A stretch of DNA of 64,000 nucleotides from Rheinheimera sp. D18 (GTDB lineage Bacteria > Pseudomonadota > Gammaproteobacteria > Enterobacterales > Alteromonadaceae). Below, piece by piece: positions 18,635-29,394 of the stretch. Position numbers and translations under genes: made by a program. The DNA is taken from assembly GCF_004345025.1 (NCBI RefSeq), contig NZ_CP037745.1, forward strand, positions 682,001 to 746,000, written 5' to 3'. The notes below the pieces were generated by a model that saw nothing but the letters and a program-made list of their open reading frames with translations, was not told the origin of the DNA and searched no databases. Positions within the stretch are counted from its first letter, which is position 1, and each line of letters opens with the position of its first letter.

Positions 18635-19676
18635 AACTGGCCTGTTGTTGCAGTGAGAATACCTTAGGCACAGGTTTAATAAACAACGTAACTAAATGCG
18701 CCAGTGCAACTTCTGCATTACTTAGCTGGCCACTTTTATACAAGCGGTCAAATGCTGCTAGCTCTTGTAATAAATAGTCGAGCCAGTTCAATGATAAGCG
18801 TTTTAGTGCCGCTTGGTATAGCGGTTGGCGTTTAGGCCAAATTGCCATGCTTTTGTATAGATCATTGGGGTTTTGTTGTAGCTGTATGGCCAGCTGTAAC
18901 TGACGTAACTGCAATATTTCTTTTTGTAACTGCCACGCAATAATAACCGGTTCAGTATCTTGCTGACATAATCGATGTAAGCGGTGCAATGCGTCGTCTG
19001 CTTGACCTTGCAAAATTACATCCACAAGTTGAAATACAGTAAAGTTAGAATAATCAGCCAAAAATGTGTTTAATGCATTAGCATCTAATGGCTGAGGCAT
19101 ATTAGCCAGCGCTAGTTTTTCTAGCTCTTGCCTCGCAGCTAATAAGTTACCGGCGCAGTGTTGCTGTAATAAGGTTAAGGCATCGCTACTTAGCTGCAAT
19201 TGTAACAGCCGCGCACGGTCGCGCAGCCATTGCTGACTTTGGCGTTCATCCAGTGGGTATATAGGTACTTGCACCGCGTTGGTTTGTAATTGTTTAAACC
19301 ACGCTAGCTTACTGACTTCACTGTGGCTGCGGTCGCCGTGAATAAGCAAAATAATATCGCTGTGTAATTGCTGAGGTAGCGCTTTTAGTTGTTCATTCGC
19401 TGCAGGTGACAGCTTTTGCTGTGCCAGCTCAAGTTCAATCAGACGACGCTCGGCAAATAGCGACATGGCTTGGAGCTCATTACTTAGCTCTTGCCAATCA
19501 AATTGCGCATCGGCTGTTAAACTGATGCGCTCGGCATAGCCTTGTTGTTTTGCCGCCGCGCGAATTGCGTCGATAGCTTCAAGCTTTTGCAGTGGTTCAT
19601 CACCAAATAGCAGGTAACAGGGGGCTAGAGAGCTGTTTAAGTGCGCCGGTAGCTGATTTGCGTACAGTTTTTGCAT
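18627..19676 (-). CDS. holA: DNA polymerase III delta subunit
   Basis: The delta subunit opens the beta sliding clamp within the clamp-loader complex. I start at the ATG giving MQKLYANQLPAHLN, which aligns with E. coli HolA (MIRLYPEQLRAQLN) and yields 349 residues; an in-frame start 81 bases upstream lies inside lptE and is not supported. The clamp-binding region AMSLFAERRLIELEL and the C-terminal collar segment (EPVIIAWQLQKEILQLRQL) are recognisable. The gene lies 19 bases after lptE and overlaps nadD. Confidence 0.94.
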   Translation of the reverse strand: MQKLYANQLPAHLNSSLAPCYLLFGDEPLQKLEAIDAIRAAAKQQGYAERISLTADAQFDWQELSNELQAMSLFAERRLIELELAQQKLSPAANEQLKALPQQLHSDIILLIHGDRSHSEVSKLAWFKQLQTNAVQVPIYPLDERQSQQWLRDRARLLQLQLSSDALTLLQQHCAGNLLAARQELEKLALANMPQPLDANALNTFLADYSNFTVFQLVDVILQGQADDALHRLHRLCQQDTEPVIIAWQLQKEILQLRQLQLAIQLQQNPNDLYKSMAIWPKRQPLYQAALKRLSLNWLDYLLQELAAFDRLYKSGQLSNAEVALAHLVTLFIKPVPKVFSLQQQASYD

Positions 19677-19695
19677 CAGCAAGCCTGTTCTTGCA

Positions 19696-20175
19696 TTAGT
19701 GCAGTCGAGCCAGCTGGCGCATAATGCGGTTCGCGGCTTGCTGGCGTAGCTCGTCAAGCATAAGATCTAACTCTTTAGCTTTAGCCAATGCTTGATTTGG
19801 GTCGTCCTGATAATCGCGAAATAGCTCAAACTGATACTCTGAGGGCTCACCGTCAGGCATGGTTAGCGCGTAGCGTACTTTGTAAATCAGTTCGTACTCG
19901 GCAACCTGCCCATTTGAAAACAATGACAGCGTACGGCGCTCTAATGTGTCGTTAATTAGATGAAGCATTGGCGCCGACTTTTGATAGCTTTCAAGTAATT
20001 GTACTTTATTATACTCGAGCCTTGCGCTGAGCAATGCGGCAAGCTCAGAGTGGCGTTGGCTTTGAATATACATTGCCGAAAAGTGGCTTAGCGGTAAATC
20101 GCCGCGCAAATGAAAGCCGCAGCTGCTTAGTAATATACTACTAAACAGCAGGCATATAACGCTAAAGCGGGCCAT
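19696..20175 (-). CDS. lptE: LPS-assembly lipoprotein LptE
   Basis: LptE plugs the LptD barrel and is needed for lipopolysaccharide insertion into the outer membrane. The 159-residue precursor has a signal peptide with lipobox LSSC followed by GFHLRGDLPLS, the family hallmark. The rest is an alpha/beta fold with YELIYKVRYALTMPDG and a helical Gln/Arg-rich C-terminus. It starts one base after the leuS stop, the conserved leuS-lptE-holA order. Confidence 0.96.
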   Translation of the reverse strand: MARFSVICLLFSSILLSSCGFHLRGDLPLSHFSAMYIQSQRHSELAALLSARLEYNKVQLLESYQKSAPMLHLINDTLERRTLSLFSNGQVAEYELIYKVRYALTMPDGEPSEYQFELFRDYQDDPNQALAKAKELDLMLDELRQQAANRIMRQLARLH

Positions 20176-20176
20176 A

Positions 20177-22789
<2,613 letters not shown>

Positions 22790-22847
22790 TTAATATAGCT
22801 GCCGCTTAAGCGACAAAAAAGTAGCTATAGCATACCGCAGCCAGGTT

Positions 22848-22879
22848 TTGACAACAACAAGCAGCGCATTGTCTATACT
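22848..22879 (+). promoter_or_regulatory. Promoter-like boxes in the leuS/ybeL divergent region
   Basis: TTGACA and TATACT are both good matches to sigma-70 boxes for ybeL, but the 20-base spacing is longer than optimal. On the other strand TTGTCA with a downstream TATA-rich segment could serve leuS from the same overlapping region. Neither is certain. Confidence 0.3.
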
Positions 22880-22902
22880 GGTTTTAAATCATTGGAGGGG
22901 CT

Positions 22903-23385
22903 ATGACAGATTTTATAAAGAAGTATAACGCGTGGTTGCATGAGTTTACGCAGATTATGCAACAGGCAGAGCGCCGACAGCTTGATAATATGGTTGATTT
23001 TGCTGAGCAGTTAAAGGCTTATTTACATGCCGGAAAAGAACTCAGCGCGTATGAAACGCAGTTATTTGTCGAAACCTTAAGGCGGCAATGGCAAGGCTAT
23101 AATAAGCAACAAGAAGAACAAGATAGCACTACAATACCTTCTTTATGGCCGGAAGCCTTATGGCAAGAGCTAAGCGCTATTACTGATAAAAGCCAACTAG
23201 AATGGCAAGAGTTAGCACAGGACTTTAAACATCAAGGCGTGTACTACCAAGGTGAAATTGTTGGCATGGGCCGTTATCGTTGCAGTCAATGTTTAAATTG
23301 TGCTGATTACACTCACCCAAGCGAATTGCTTGCCTGCAGCCAATGTGGTGCTGTGCAGTTTTTCCGCGAAGGCTTGCCAGTGTAG
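22903..23385 (+). CDS. ybeL: Zinc-ribbon protein of the YbeL family (DUF1451)
   Basis: Function is unknown. The 160-residue protein has a helical N-terminal two-thirds and a C-terminal zinc ribbon with four cysteines (C127, C130, C145, C148). It aligns with E. coli YbeL over LWQELSAITDKSQLEWQEL and HQGVYYQGEIVGMG. The strong GGAGGGG ribosome site fixes the start. As in E. coli it sits next to leuS in the opposite direction. Confidence 0.92.
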   Translation: MTDFIKKYNAWLHEFTQIMQQAERRQLDNMVDFAEQLKAYLHAGKELSAYETQLFVETLRRQWQGYNKQQEEQDSTTIPSLWPEALWQELSAITDKSQLEWQELAQDFKHQGVYYQGEIVGMGRYRCSQCLNCADYTHPSELLACSQCGAVQFFREGLPV

Positions 23386-23421
23386 TGCGACATTAGCTTA
23401 GTAACCGATTGCGAGAACTGT

Positions 23422-23463
23422 AATGGGCAGGGGTACGGTTTTTTGTTAGAGTACCAGCCCATT
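23422..23463 (+). promoter_or_regulatory. Structured leader (interrupted hairpin) before the SulP gene
   Basis: AATGGGC pairs with GCCCATT, and inside it GGTAC pairs with GTACC, giving a 12-bp interrupted stem with a T-rich 14-base loop. It ends 12 bases before the ATG of the transporter gene. The direct repeat ATTGCGA lies just before the stem (23408) and just after it (23461). It could control translation or transcription of the gene. Confidence 0.45.
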
Positions 23464-23475
23464 GCGATAGTTAAA

Positions 23476-24969
23476 ATGATACCCATGCTTATTTATTTAA
23501 AACAACACTGGTTTTCAAACCTGCGCGGTGACGTGCTTTCTGCTTTAGTCGTTGCCCTAGCACTTATTCCTGAAGCTATCGCATTTTCAATAATTGCCGG
23601 TGTTGACCCTAAAGTGGGCTTATATGCCTCATTTTGTATTGCGGTAATTACGGCTTTTGCTGGCGGTCGCCCAGCAATGATTTCAGCTGCTACTGGTGCA
23701 ATGGCATTAGTCATGGTGACCTTGGTGCGTGAGCATGGCTTACAGTACTTACTGGCCGCTACGTTGTTAACTGGGGTTATTCAAATTGTGTTTGGCGTAT
23801 TTAAACTGGGCGATTTAATGCGTTTTGTTTCGCGTTCAGTGGTTACAGGTTTTGTTAACGCGCTAGCTATTCTTATTTTTTTGGCGCAGTTACCTGAGCT
23901 TAGCGGCCAGCACGGCACTACCTTAGTTTACGGTATGACCGCACTAGGTTTGGCTATTATCTATTTATTTCCGTATATCACTCAGGCGATTCCGTCACCA
24001 TTAATTTGTATTTTAGTGCTTACTGCGCTGGCACTGTATTTTGGTATGGATATTCGTACGGTAGCCGACATGGGCGAGTTGCCCGATAGCTTACCCATAT
24101 TTCTCTGGCCTGAAGTACCACTTACGTTGGATACCCTTAGCATTATTTTTCCGTATGCTTTAGCCCTTGCTGTGGTTGGCATTTTAGAGTCATTAATGAC
24201 AGCGACTATTGTGGATGACTTAACGGATACGAACAGTAACAAAAATCGTGAATGTGTAGGCCAAGGTATTGCTAATATTGGTTCAGGTTTAATGGGCGGT
24301 ATGGCGGGGTGTGCGATGATTGGCCAATCGGTGATTAACGTTAAATCGGGCGGCCGAACTCGGTTATCTACGTTATTAGCTGGCGTGTTTTTGCTAATTT
24401 TTATTGTGTTTTTAGACCAGTGGGTTGGGCTTATTCCCATGGCTGCGCTGGTAGCCATTATGGTTATGGTCTCAATTGGTACGTTTAACTGGAGTTCTAT
24501 TAAGGGGTTAGCGAGTAACCCAAAAAGCTCAAGCGTGGTGATGATTGCGACCGTTCTAGTGACAGTGTTTACACATAACTTAGCTTATGGTGTGTTGGTT
24601 GGTGTGCTATTTAGTGCGTTATTTTTTGCTAATAAAGTGGGTAAGATTTTATATATTAGCTCTACGTTGACAGAGCACGGCCAACAGCGCCAGTATCAGG
24701 TAATAGGGCAAGTATTTTTTACTTCAGCGGAACAGTTTGTTGCGGGCTTTGATTTTAAAGAAGCGATAGAGCAGGTACAGATTGACGTTAGCCGTGCGCA
24801 CTTTTGGGATTTAACCGCCATCAGCTCGTTAGATAAGGTAGTGCTAAAGTTTCGTCGCGAAGGCACAACAGTAACGCTAATTGGTTTGAATGATGCCAGT
24901 GCGACCTTGGTTGATAAATTTGCGCTGCATAATCAGCCAACAGCAATAGATAAGCTAAGTGAACACTAA
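23476..24969 (+). CDS. SulP (SLC26) family anion transporter with STAS domain
   Basis: SulP proteins move sulfate, bicarbonate or other anions across the inner membrane. The first helices match the family (NLRGDVLSALVVALALIPEAIAFSIIAGVDPKVGLYASF), about 10-12 membrane segments follow with GLMGGMAGCAMIGQSVINVKSGG, and a C-terminal STAS-like domain occupies roughly the last 80 residues (IDVSRAHFWDLTAISSLDKVV). The start is uncertain: I use the ATG giving MIPMLIYLKQHW, 497 residues; a TTG further up lies in the leader hairpin loop and a second ATG is 9 bases on. The neighbouring UspA and NhaD genes suggest a sodium- or pH-linked role such as bicarbonate uptake (inference). Confidence 0.88.
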   Translation: MIPMLIYLKQHWFSNLRGDVLSALVVALALIPEAIAFSIIAGVDPKVGLYASFCIAVITAFAGGRPAMISAATGAMALVMVTLVREHGLQYLLAATLLTGVIQIVFGVFKLGDLMRFVSRSVVTGFVNALAILIFLAQLPELSGQHGTTLVYGMTALGLAIIYLFPYITQAIPSPLICILVLTALALYFGMDIRTVADMGELPDSLPIFLWPEVPLTLDTLSIIFPYALALAVVGILESLMTATIVDDLTDTNSNKNRECVGQGIANIGSGLMGGMAGCAMIGQSVINVKSGGRTRLSTLLAGVFLLIFIVFLDQWVGLIPMAALVAIMVMVSIGTFNWSSIKGLASNPKSSSVVMIATVLVTVFTHNLAYGVLVGVLFSALFFANKVGKILYISSTLTEHGQQRQYQVIGQVFFTSAEQFVAGFDFKEAIEQVQIDVSRAHFWDLTAISSLDKVVLKFRREGTTVTLIGLNDASATLVDKFALHNQPTAIDKLSEH

Positions 24970-25004
24970 CTACTAATACGCGTACCTAGCCAAGGATAAG
25001 AATA

Positions 25005-25859
25005 ATGAAGAGAAAAGTGCTGGCCTGTATTGATGCATCACCCTACGCCGACGTGGTATCAGACTACGCGATATGGGCGGCAGCAAAACTTGATGTTGCG
25101 GTATTGTTGGTGCATGCATTAGATAAAGCTCAACATACCCAAACCCCAGACTTAAGTGGCAGCATTGGTTTGGGCTCACAAGAACTCTTATTACAGCAGT
25201 TGGCTGAGCTTGATGAAAAGCACGGCAAGCTGGCGTTAGAGCAAGGCCGACAGTTGCTTGATACTGCCAAGTTGCGAGTTGAGCATGCTGGTGTTAGTGC
25301 AGTAGCAGAGCATTTGCGCCATGGCTCTCTATTAGAAACACTCACTGAGCTAGAGGAACAAACGCGTTTAATTGTTATCGGTAAGCGCGGAGTAAGTAGC
25401 ACCGATGCGCATGGCCAGATGGGCCAGCATGTTGAGCGGCTGATCAGAAACGTACAAAAACCGATTTTGTTAACACAACAAGCTTACGCTGAGCCAAAAC
25501 GTATTATGTTCGCATATGACGGCAGCGCAACGGCATTAAAAAGTCTTGAGATGCTAGCAGCAAGTCCGTTAGTGCATGGTTTACCAATACATTTAGTTAT
25601 TGCTGGCGCTGAAGATGATGCGACAAGAATGCAGTTAAGTAGTGCCGCAGAACTATTAAAAACGGCGGGTTTTGATCTGAAAACCGCGATAGTTGAAGGT
25701 GAGCCACAAACAGTATTGCAACAATATCAGCAAGACCACCTAATAGATTTAATGGTAATGGGGGCTTATGGCCATTCGCGTATTCGCCAATTTATTTTAG
25801 GTAGTACGACAACAGCAATGATCTGCAATGTTAAATGCGCTCTATTAATTTTACGCTAA
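25005..25859 (+). CDS. Tandem universal stress protein (UspA family)
   Basis: The 284-residue protein consists of two Usp domains. The first starts KVLACIDASPYADVVSDYA and ends around LIVIGKRGVSS; the second starts RIMFAYDGSATALKSLEM and ends in the ATP-binding signature MGAYGHSRIRQFILGSTT (G-2x-G-9x-G-S). The second domain is thus likely to bind ATP; the first has a weaker motif. It follows the SulP gene by 35 bases with an AAGGATAAG ribosome site, so co-transcription is likely. SulP-Usp pairs and fusions occur in other bacteria, which suggests a regulatory partnership. Confidence 0.92.
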   Translation: MKRKVLACIDASPYADVVSDYAIWAAAKLDVAVLLVHALDKAQHTQTPDLSGSIGLGSQELLLQQLAELDEKHGKLALEQGRQLLDTAKLRVEHAGVSAVAEHLRHGSLLETLTELEEQTRLIVIGKRGVSSTDAHGQMGQHVERLIRNVQKPILLTQQAYAEPKRIMFAYDGSATALKSLEMLAASPLVHGLPIHLVIAGAEDDATRMQLSSAAELLKTAGFDLKTAIVEGEPQTVLQQYQQDHLIDLMVMGAYGHSRIRQFILGSTTTAMICNVKCALLILR

Positions 25860-25863
25860 ACCA

Positions 25864-25889
25864 AAAAAACGGTTAAAAATCGTTTTTTG
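25864..25889 (+). terminator. Weak A/T-rich terminator after the usp gene
   Basis: AAAAAACG and CGTTTTTT pair around a 9-base loop, just after the usp stop and before nhaD copy 1. The stem has only two GC pairs, so termination would be partial at best. Confidence 0.4.
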
Positions 25890-25919
25890 TTCCCGCAACT
25901 CAACTTGGACATCGTTACC

Positions 25920-27374
25920 ATGATAAAGCAGCAAAAAAGCCTATTTTGGCTAGCGTTACTGATATGTTTTTTTGTGCCACCGGTATTTGCTGCAACAGGA
26001 GGCGTCGATTTAGCTCATAGCTTTACCGGTTATGCTGCTATTGCGATCTTTGTTTTAGCTTATGCATTGGTCATGGTAGAAGAAAAAATTCATCTGCGTA
26101 AATCGAAGCCGGTATTAGTAGCGGCCGGCATTATTTGGGTACTTATCGGTTGGCAATATGTGCAAGCGGGCATGCCCGCGCAATCAGAAGCCGCATTTCG
26201 TCATACCTTGCTAGAGTTTTCTGAGTTAATGCTGTTTTTGTTGGTCGCTATGACCTACATCAACGCCTTGGAAGAGCGCCGATTATTCGATGCGTTACGC
26301 AGCTGGATGGTGCGCAAAGGCTTCACTTACCGTCAGTTGTTTTGGTTAACAGGCTGTTTGGCCTTCTTTATTTCACCGGTCGCCGATAACTTAACGACAG
26401 CATTACTCATGTGCGCGGTAGTAATGAAGGTAGCCGAGGGCGATAAGAAATTTATTAACTTGTGTTGTATCAATATTGTTGTCGCCGCCAATGCCGGTGG
26501 TGCGTTTAGCCCGTTTGGTGATATTACCTCATTAATGGTTTGGCAGGCTGGCTTCTTACACTTTGCTGAGTTTTTTGCGCTATTTATCCCGTCATTAGTT
26601 AACTTTTTAGTGCCGGCACTGGTAATGAGTTGGTTTGTTGAAAATCGAAAACCTAGTGCGGTATTAGAAGATGTTGAGCTTAAACGTGGTGCGCTGAGAA
26701 TCTTAGTTCTGTTTCTATTAACTATTGCCACCGCGGTAACTTGTCATGCCGTATTGCACTTGCCGCCAGTGCTAGGGATGATGACTGGTTTGGGCTATTT
26801 ACAGTTTTTTGGTTATTTTTTACGGGTATCTTTACCCGGTTCATTGGCGCGCAAGAAGGCACTGGCTGAGCGCGCTGGTGACGAAGAGCGCATTCGCTCG
26901 TTAGGTCAGGTGGTGCCCTTTGATGTGTTTAGTCGGGTAGCTCGCGCAGAATGGGATACCTTATTGTTTTTCTATGGCGTAGTAATGTGTGTTGGTGGGC
27001 TGGGCTTTATTGGCTACTTAGCCATGTTATCTGATGTGTTATACACGCAGTGGGATGCAACATCAGCCAACGTGGTGCTGGGCTTAATATCTGCAGTAGT
27101 CGACAATATTCCCGTGATGTTTGCCGTACTTACTATGCAGCCCGAAATGTCGCACGGTCATTGGTTATTGATTACCTTAACGGCGGGGGTGGGCGGTAGC
27201 TTACTTTCTATTGGTTCTGCCGCTGGTGTCGCACTTATGGGGTCAGCCCGCGGCGCGTACACCTTTATTGGCCATCTAAAATGGGCCCCAGTAATCTTTT
27301 TAGGCTATGTCGCCAGTATTTTGGTGCACTTTTGGATAAATAGTACCAGTTTTTCAGTTTTTAGTGCGGGTTGA
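25920..27374 (+). CDS. nhaD: Na+/H+ antiporter NhaD, copy 1
   Basis: NhaD expels Na+ or Li+ in exchange for protons at alkaline pH and belongs to the ion transporter (IT) superfamily. The ATG chosen gives 484 residues starting MIKQQKSLFW; an upstream TTG has no ribosome site. The N-terminus looks like a signal sequence (FFVPPVFAATGG), then about 12 membrane helices. Conserved polar motifs are visible: ADNLTT (D156), NAGGAFSPFGDITS, SAVVDNIP and LLSIGSAAG. In the FGDIT(T/S) motif this copy has Ser where copy 2 has Thr. A close paralog follows directly. Confidence 0.93.
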   Translation: MIKQQKSLFWLALLICFFVPPVFAATGGVDLAHSFTGYAAIAIFVLAYALVMVEEKIHLRKSKPVLVAAGIIWVLIGWQYVQAGMPAQSEAAFRHTLLEFSELMLFLLVAMTYINALEERRLFDALRSWMVRKGFTYRQLFWLTGCLAFFISPVADNLTTALLMCAVVMKVAEGDKKFINLCCINIVVAANAGGAFSPFGDITSLMVWQAGFLHFAEFFALFIPSLVNFLVPALVMSWFVENRKPSAVLEDVELKRGALRILVLFLLTIATAVTCHAVLHLPPVLGMMTGLGYLQFFGYFLRVSLPGSLARKKALAERAGDEERIRSLGQVVPFDVFSRVARAEWDTLLFFYGVVMCVGGLGFIGYLAMLSDVLYTQWDATSANVVLGLISAVVDNIPVMFAVLTMQPEMSHGHWLLITLTAGVGGSLLSIGSAAGVALMGSARGAYTFIGHLKWAPVIFLGYVASILVHFWINSTSFSVFSAG

Positions 27375-27398
27375 GTAATTTTTTTATGCAAATTGCTT

Positions 27399-27404
27399 TA
27401 TAAT
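27399..27404 (+). promoter_or_regulatory. Candidate -10 box and short leader hairpin of nhaD copy 2
   Basis: A perfect TATAAT lies 53 bases before the GTG of nhaD copy 2, without a clear -35 at the right distance. Just downstream, CCCGG and CTGGG form a short GC-rich stem within a leader that would be about 45 bases long. This suggests that copy 2 can be transcribed separately from copy 1. Confidence 0.4.
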
Positions 27405-27456
27405 GCGCCGCCCGGTATCCACTGGGCGCCATTCTTCCAGAACTGAGGACAAAATT

Positions 27457-28899
27457 GTGAAGCAGTCTGTGCTGTACCTGTTGATATGCGCGTTATTCTC
27501 TCCTGCTGTTTTTGCCACTACCGGCGAATTAAATCTGACTTTAGCTCCCATCGGCATTATTTCGCTGGTGTTATTTGGCCTTGCATACCTGCTGGTAATG
27601 GCTGAAGAAAAAATTCATTTGCGCAAATCAAAACCTGTACTGGTAGCCGCAGGTATTATCTGGGCACTTATTGCCTGGAAATATATGCAGGAAGGCATCC
27701 CAGGTGTGACATCGGACGCGTTTCGCCATGCCTTGCTTGAGTTTTCTGAGCTGATGCTATTTTTGTTAGTCGCTATGACCTATATCAATGCGCTGGAAGA
27801 GCGCCGTTTATTTGATGCATTACGTGCTTGGATGATCCGTCGCGGTTTTAGCTACCGTACATTATTCTGGATAAGCGGTGTGCTCGCCTTTGTTATTTCC
27901 TCTTTTGCTAACAACATGACCACCGCCATGCTGATGTGTGCTGTGGTAATGAAAGTAGCAGAAGGCGATAAACGCTTTATTAACCTTACCTGTGTCAATA
28001 TTGTCATTGCCGCCAATGCCGGTGGTGCCTTTATTCCTTTTGGTGACATAACCACCCTAATGGTGTGGCAAGCGGGTATCGTTACTTTTAACGAATTCTT
28101 TACGTTGTTTATACCGGCAGTAGTTAACTATATCGTGCCGGCAATTATTATGAGTTTCTTCGTTGAAAGGCGTTATCCTGCTGCATTACAAGAAGAAGTA
28201 GAGTTAAAGCGCGGCGCGCTGCGTATTTTGACTTTATTCCTAATTACTATTGCCATTGCTGTGCTTTACCATTCTTGGTTAGATTTACCGCCGGTACTAG
28301 GCATGATGACAGGTTTAGGCTTGCTACAGTTCTTTGGCTTCTTCTTACGTAAAACCTTGCCAGGTTCACTGGCGCGTAAAAAGGCCATGGCTGAACGTAA
28401 CGGTGATATGGAGCGTATTCGTTCATTAGGTCAAGTTGTACCTTTTGATGTGTTTAACCGTATTGCGCGCGCCGAGTGGGATACCTTACTGTTTTTCTAT
28501 GGCGTAGTAATGTGTGTTGGCGGTTTAGGTTACATAGGTTATTTAGAAATGTTGTCGGTTAGCTTATACGGTGGTGGTAACCCAACAACAGCCAACGTTA
28601 TTTTAGGTTTAATGTCGTCAGTGGTTGATAACATTCCTGTTATGTTTGCAGTGTTAACCATGCAGCCTGATATGTCACACGGCCAATGGTTACTTATTAC
28701 TTTAACGGCAGGTGTTGGTGGTAGCTTACTGTCTATTGGCTCTGCTGCAGGCGTGGCGTTAATGGGCCAAGCCCGTGGATATTATACCTTTGTTGGCCAT
28801 TTAAAGTGGGCGCCGGTAATATTACTTGGCTACGCCGCTAGTGTGGCAACACATTTATATTTAAACGCCGACTTATTTGAAATATTTGGTCGCCCTTAA
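27457..28899 (+). CDS. nhaD: Na+/H+ antiporter NhaD, copy 2
   Basis: This is a close paralog of the preceding gene, co-linear along its whole length. The GTG start, with GAGG 8 bases upstream, gives 480 residues beginning MKQSVLYLLICALFSPAVFATTGE after initiator Met; the in-frame upstream ATG has no ribosome site. Motifs NAGGAFIPFGDITT, SSVVDNIP and LLSIGSAAG are intact, but the ADNLTT of copy 1 reads ANNMTT here (N152), so an acidic membrane residue is lost. Substrate range or pH dependence may therefore differ. The shared cytoplasmic loop SLARKKAMAERNGDMERIRSLGQVVPFDVF is almost unchanged. Confidence 0.93.
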   Translation: MKQSVLYLLICALFSPAVFATTGELNLTLAPIGIISLVLFGLAYLLVMAEEKIHLRKSKPVLVAAGIIWALIAWKYMQEGIPGVTSDAFRHALLEFSELMLFLLVAMTYINALEERRLFDALRAWMIRRGFSYRTLFWISGVLAFVISSFANNMTTAMLMCAVVMKVAEGDKRFINLTCVNIVIAANAGGAFIPFGDITTLMVWQAGIVTFNEFFTLFIPAVVNYIVPAIIMSFFVERRYPAALQEEVELKRGALRILTLFLITIAIAVLYHSWLDLPPVLGMMTGLGLLQFFGFFLRKTLPGSLARKKAMAERNGDMERIRSLGQVVPFDVFNRIARAEWDTLLFFYGVVMCVGGLGYIGYLEMLSVSLYGGGNPTTANVILGLMSSVVDNIPVMFAVLTMQPDMSHGQWLLITLTAGVGGSLLSIGSAAGVALMGQARGYYTFVGHLKWAPVILLGYAASVATHLYLNADLFEIFGRP

Positions 28900-28912
28900 G
28901 CAATAAGTGTCA

Positions 28913-28947
28913 GCCCTAAAGTACTGCTAATTGTAGTGCATTAGGGC
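28913..28947 (+). other. Stem-loop after nhaD copy 2
   Basis: GCCCTAA and TTAGGGC form a perfect 7-bp stem around 21 bases, between the nhaD stop and the ribosome site of the next gene. There is no T-run after it, so it is more likely an RNA stability or processing element than a terminator. Confidence 0.35.
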
Positions 28948-28963
28948 AAAATGAGGACAAGGT

Positions 28964-29314
28964 ATGTCGAAAAAAGTTTATTGTATTGCGCAGTTTTTAC
29001 CTAAAGAAGGTAAGGCTGATGAGCTATTTAACGTATTACAAGGCTTAGAACCAAATACTACGCGCGAAGACGGTTGTTTGCAGTATGTTGTAACACGGCA
29101 AATCAGTAGCCCGTTTGCTGAGGGTAAAAGTTTCCCTATCGCGTTTAACGAAATTTGGGCCGATATCGCTAGCTTTGAAGCTCACTGTCAGCGTAAAGAA
29201 ATTACCGAGTTTTTTGCTACCTACTGCACTGCAGAAGCGGGCTTAGCGGCAGACTGGAATGTTTGTATATACAGCGACGAGCCGGTAAATTTTGATGCAC
29301 CTAAGTTAGCTTAG
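28964..29314 (+). CDS. Antibiotic-biosynthesis-monooxygenase (ABM) domain protein, putative quinol monooxygenase
   Basis: This 116-residue protein has the ferredoxin-like ABM fold: an N-terminal strand KVYCIAQFLPKEGKADELFNVLQ, the TREDGCLQYVV strand and EIWADIASFEAHCQRKEITEF, as in YgiN-like quinol monooxygenases and related small-molecule enzymes. The substrate is not predictable. The start has GAGG 9 bases upstream. It lies between nhaD copy 2 and a DCC-family gene on the same strand. Confidence 0.85.
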   Translation: MSKKVYCIAQFLPKEGKADELFNVLQGLEPNTTREDGCLQYVVTRQISSPFAEGKSFPIAFNEIWADIASFEAHCQRKEITEFFATYCTAEAGLAADWNVCIYSDEPVNFDAPKLA

Positions 29315-29335
29315 CTATACTGGTTAATGTTGAAC

Positions 29336-29373
29336 ACCGAGGTTATTACAACGTAAAAGCCTTGGTGTAATAA
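29336..29373 (+). promoter_or_regulatory. Two mutually exclusive hairpins before the DCC gene
   Basis: ACCGAGG can pair with CCTTGGT (7 bp, one G-U), and TTATTACA can pair with TGTAATAA (8 bp, perfect). The four arms alternate in order and the last two overlap by one base, so only one stem can form at a time. The element ends 11 bases before the GGAG ribosome site of the next gene. Confidence 0.45.
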
Positions 29374-29394
29374 ACAATATAACTGGAGCTAAAT

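Noticed and set aside
19677..19757. Longer N-terminus for HolA
   Set aside because: It would overlap lptE and adds residues not seen in the family; the ATG at 19676 aligns with E. coli HolA.
23982..24458. 158-codon open frame antisense to the SulP gene
   Set aside because: It mirrors the membrane-protein codons, has no ribosome site and no recognisable domain.
25920..28899. Tandem nhaD as an assembly duplication
   Set aside because: The copies differ throughout in DNA and protein, have different start codons and different upstream sequence, so both are real.
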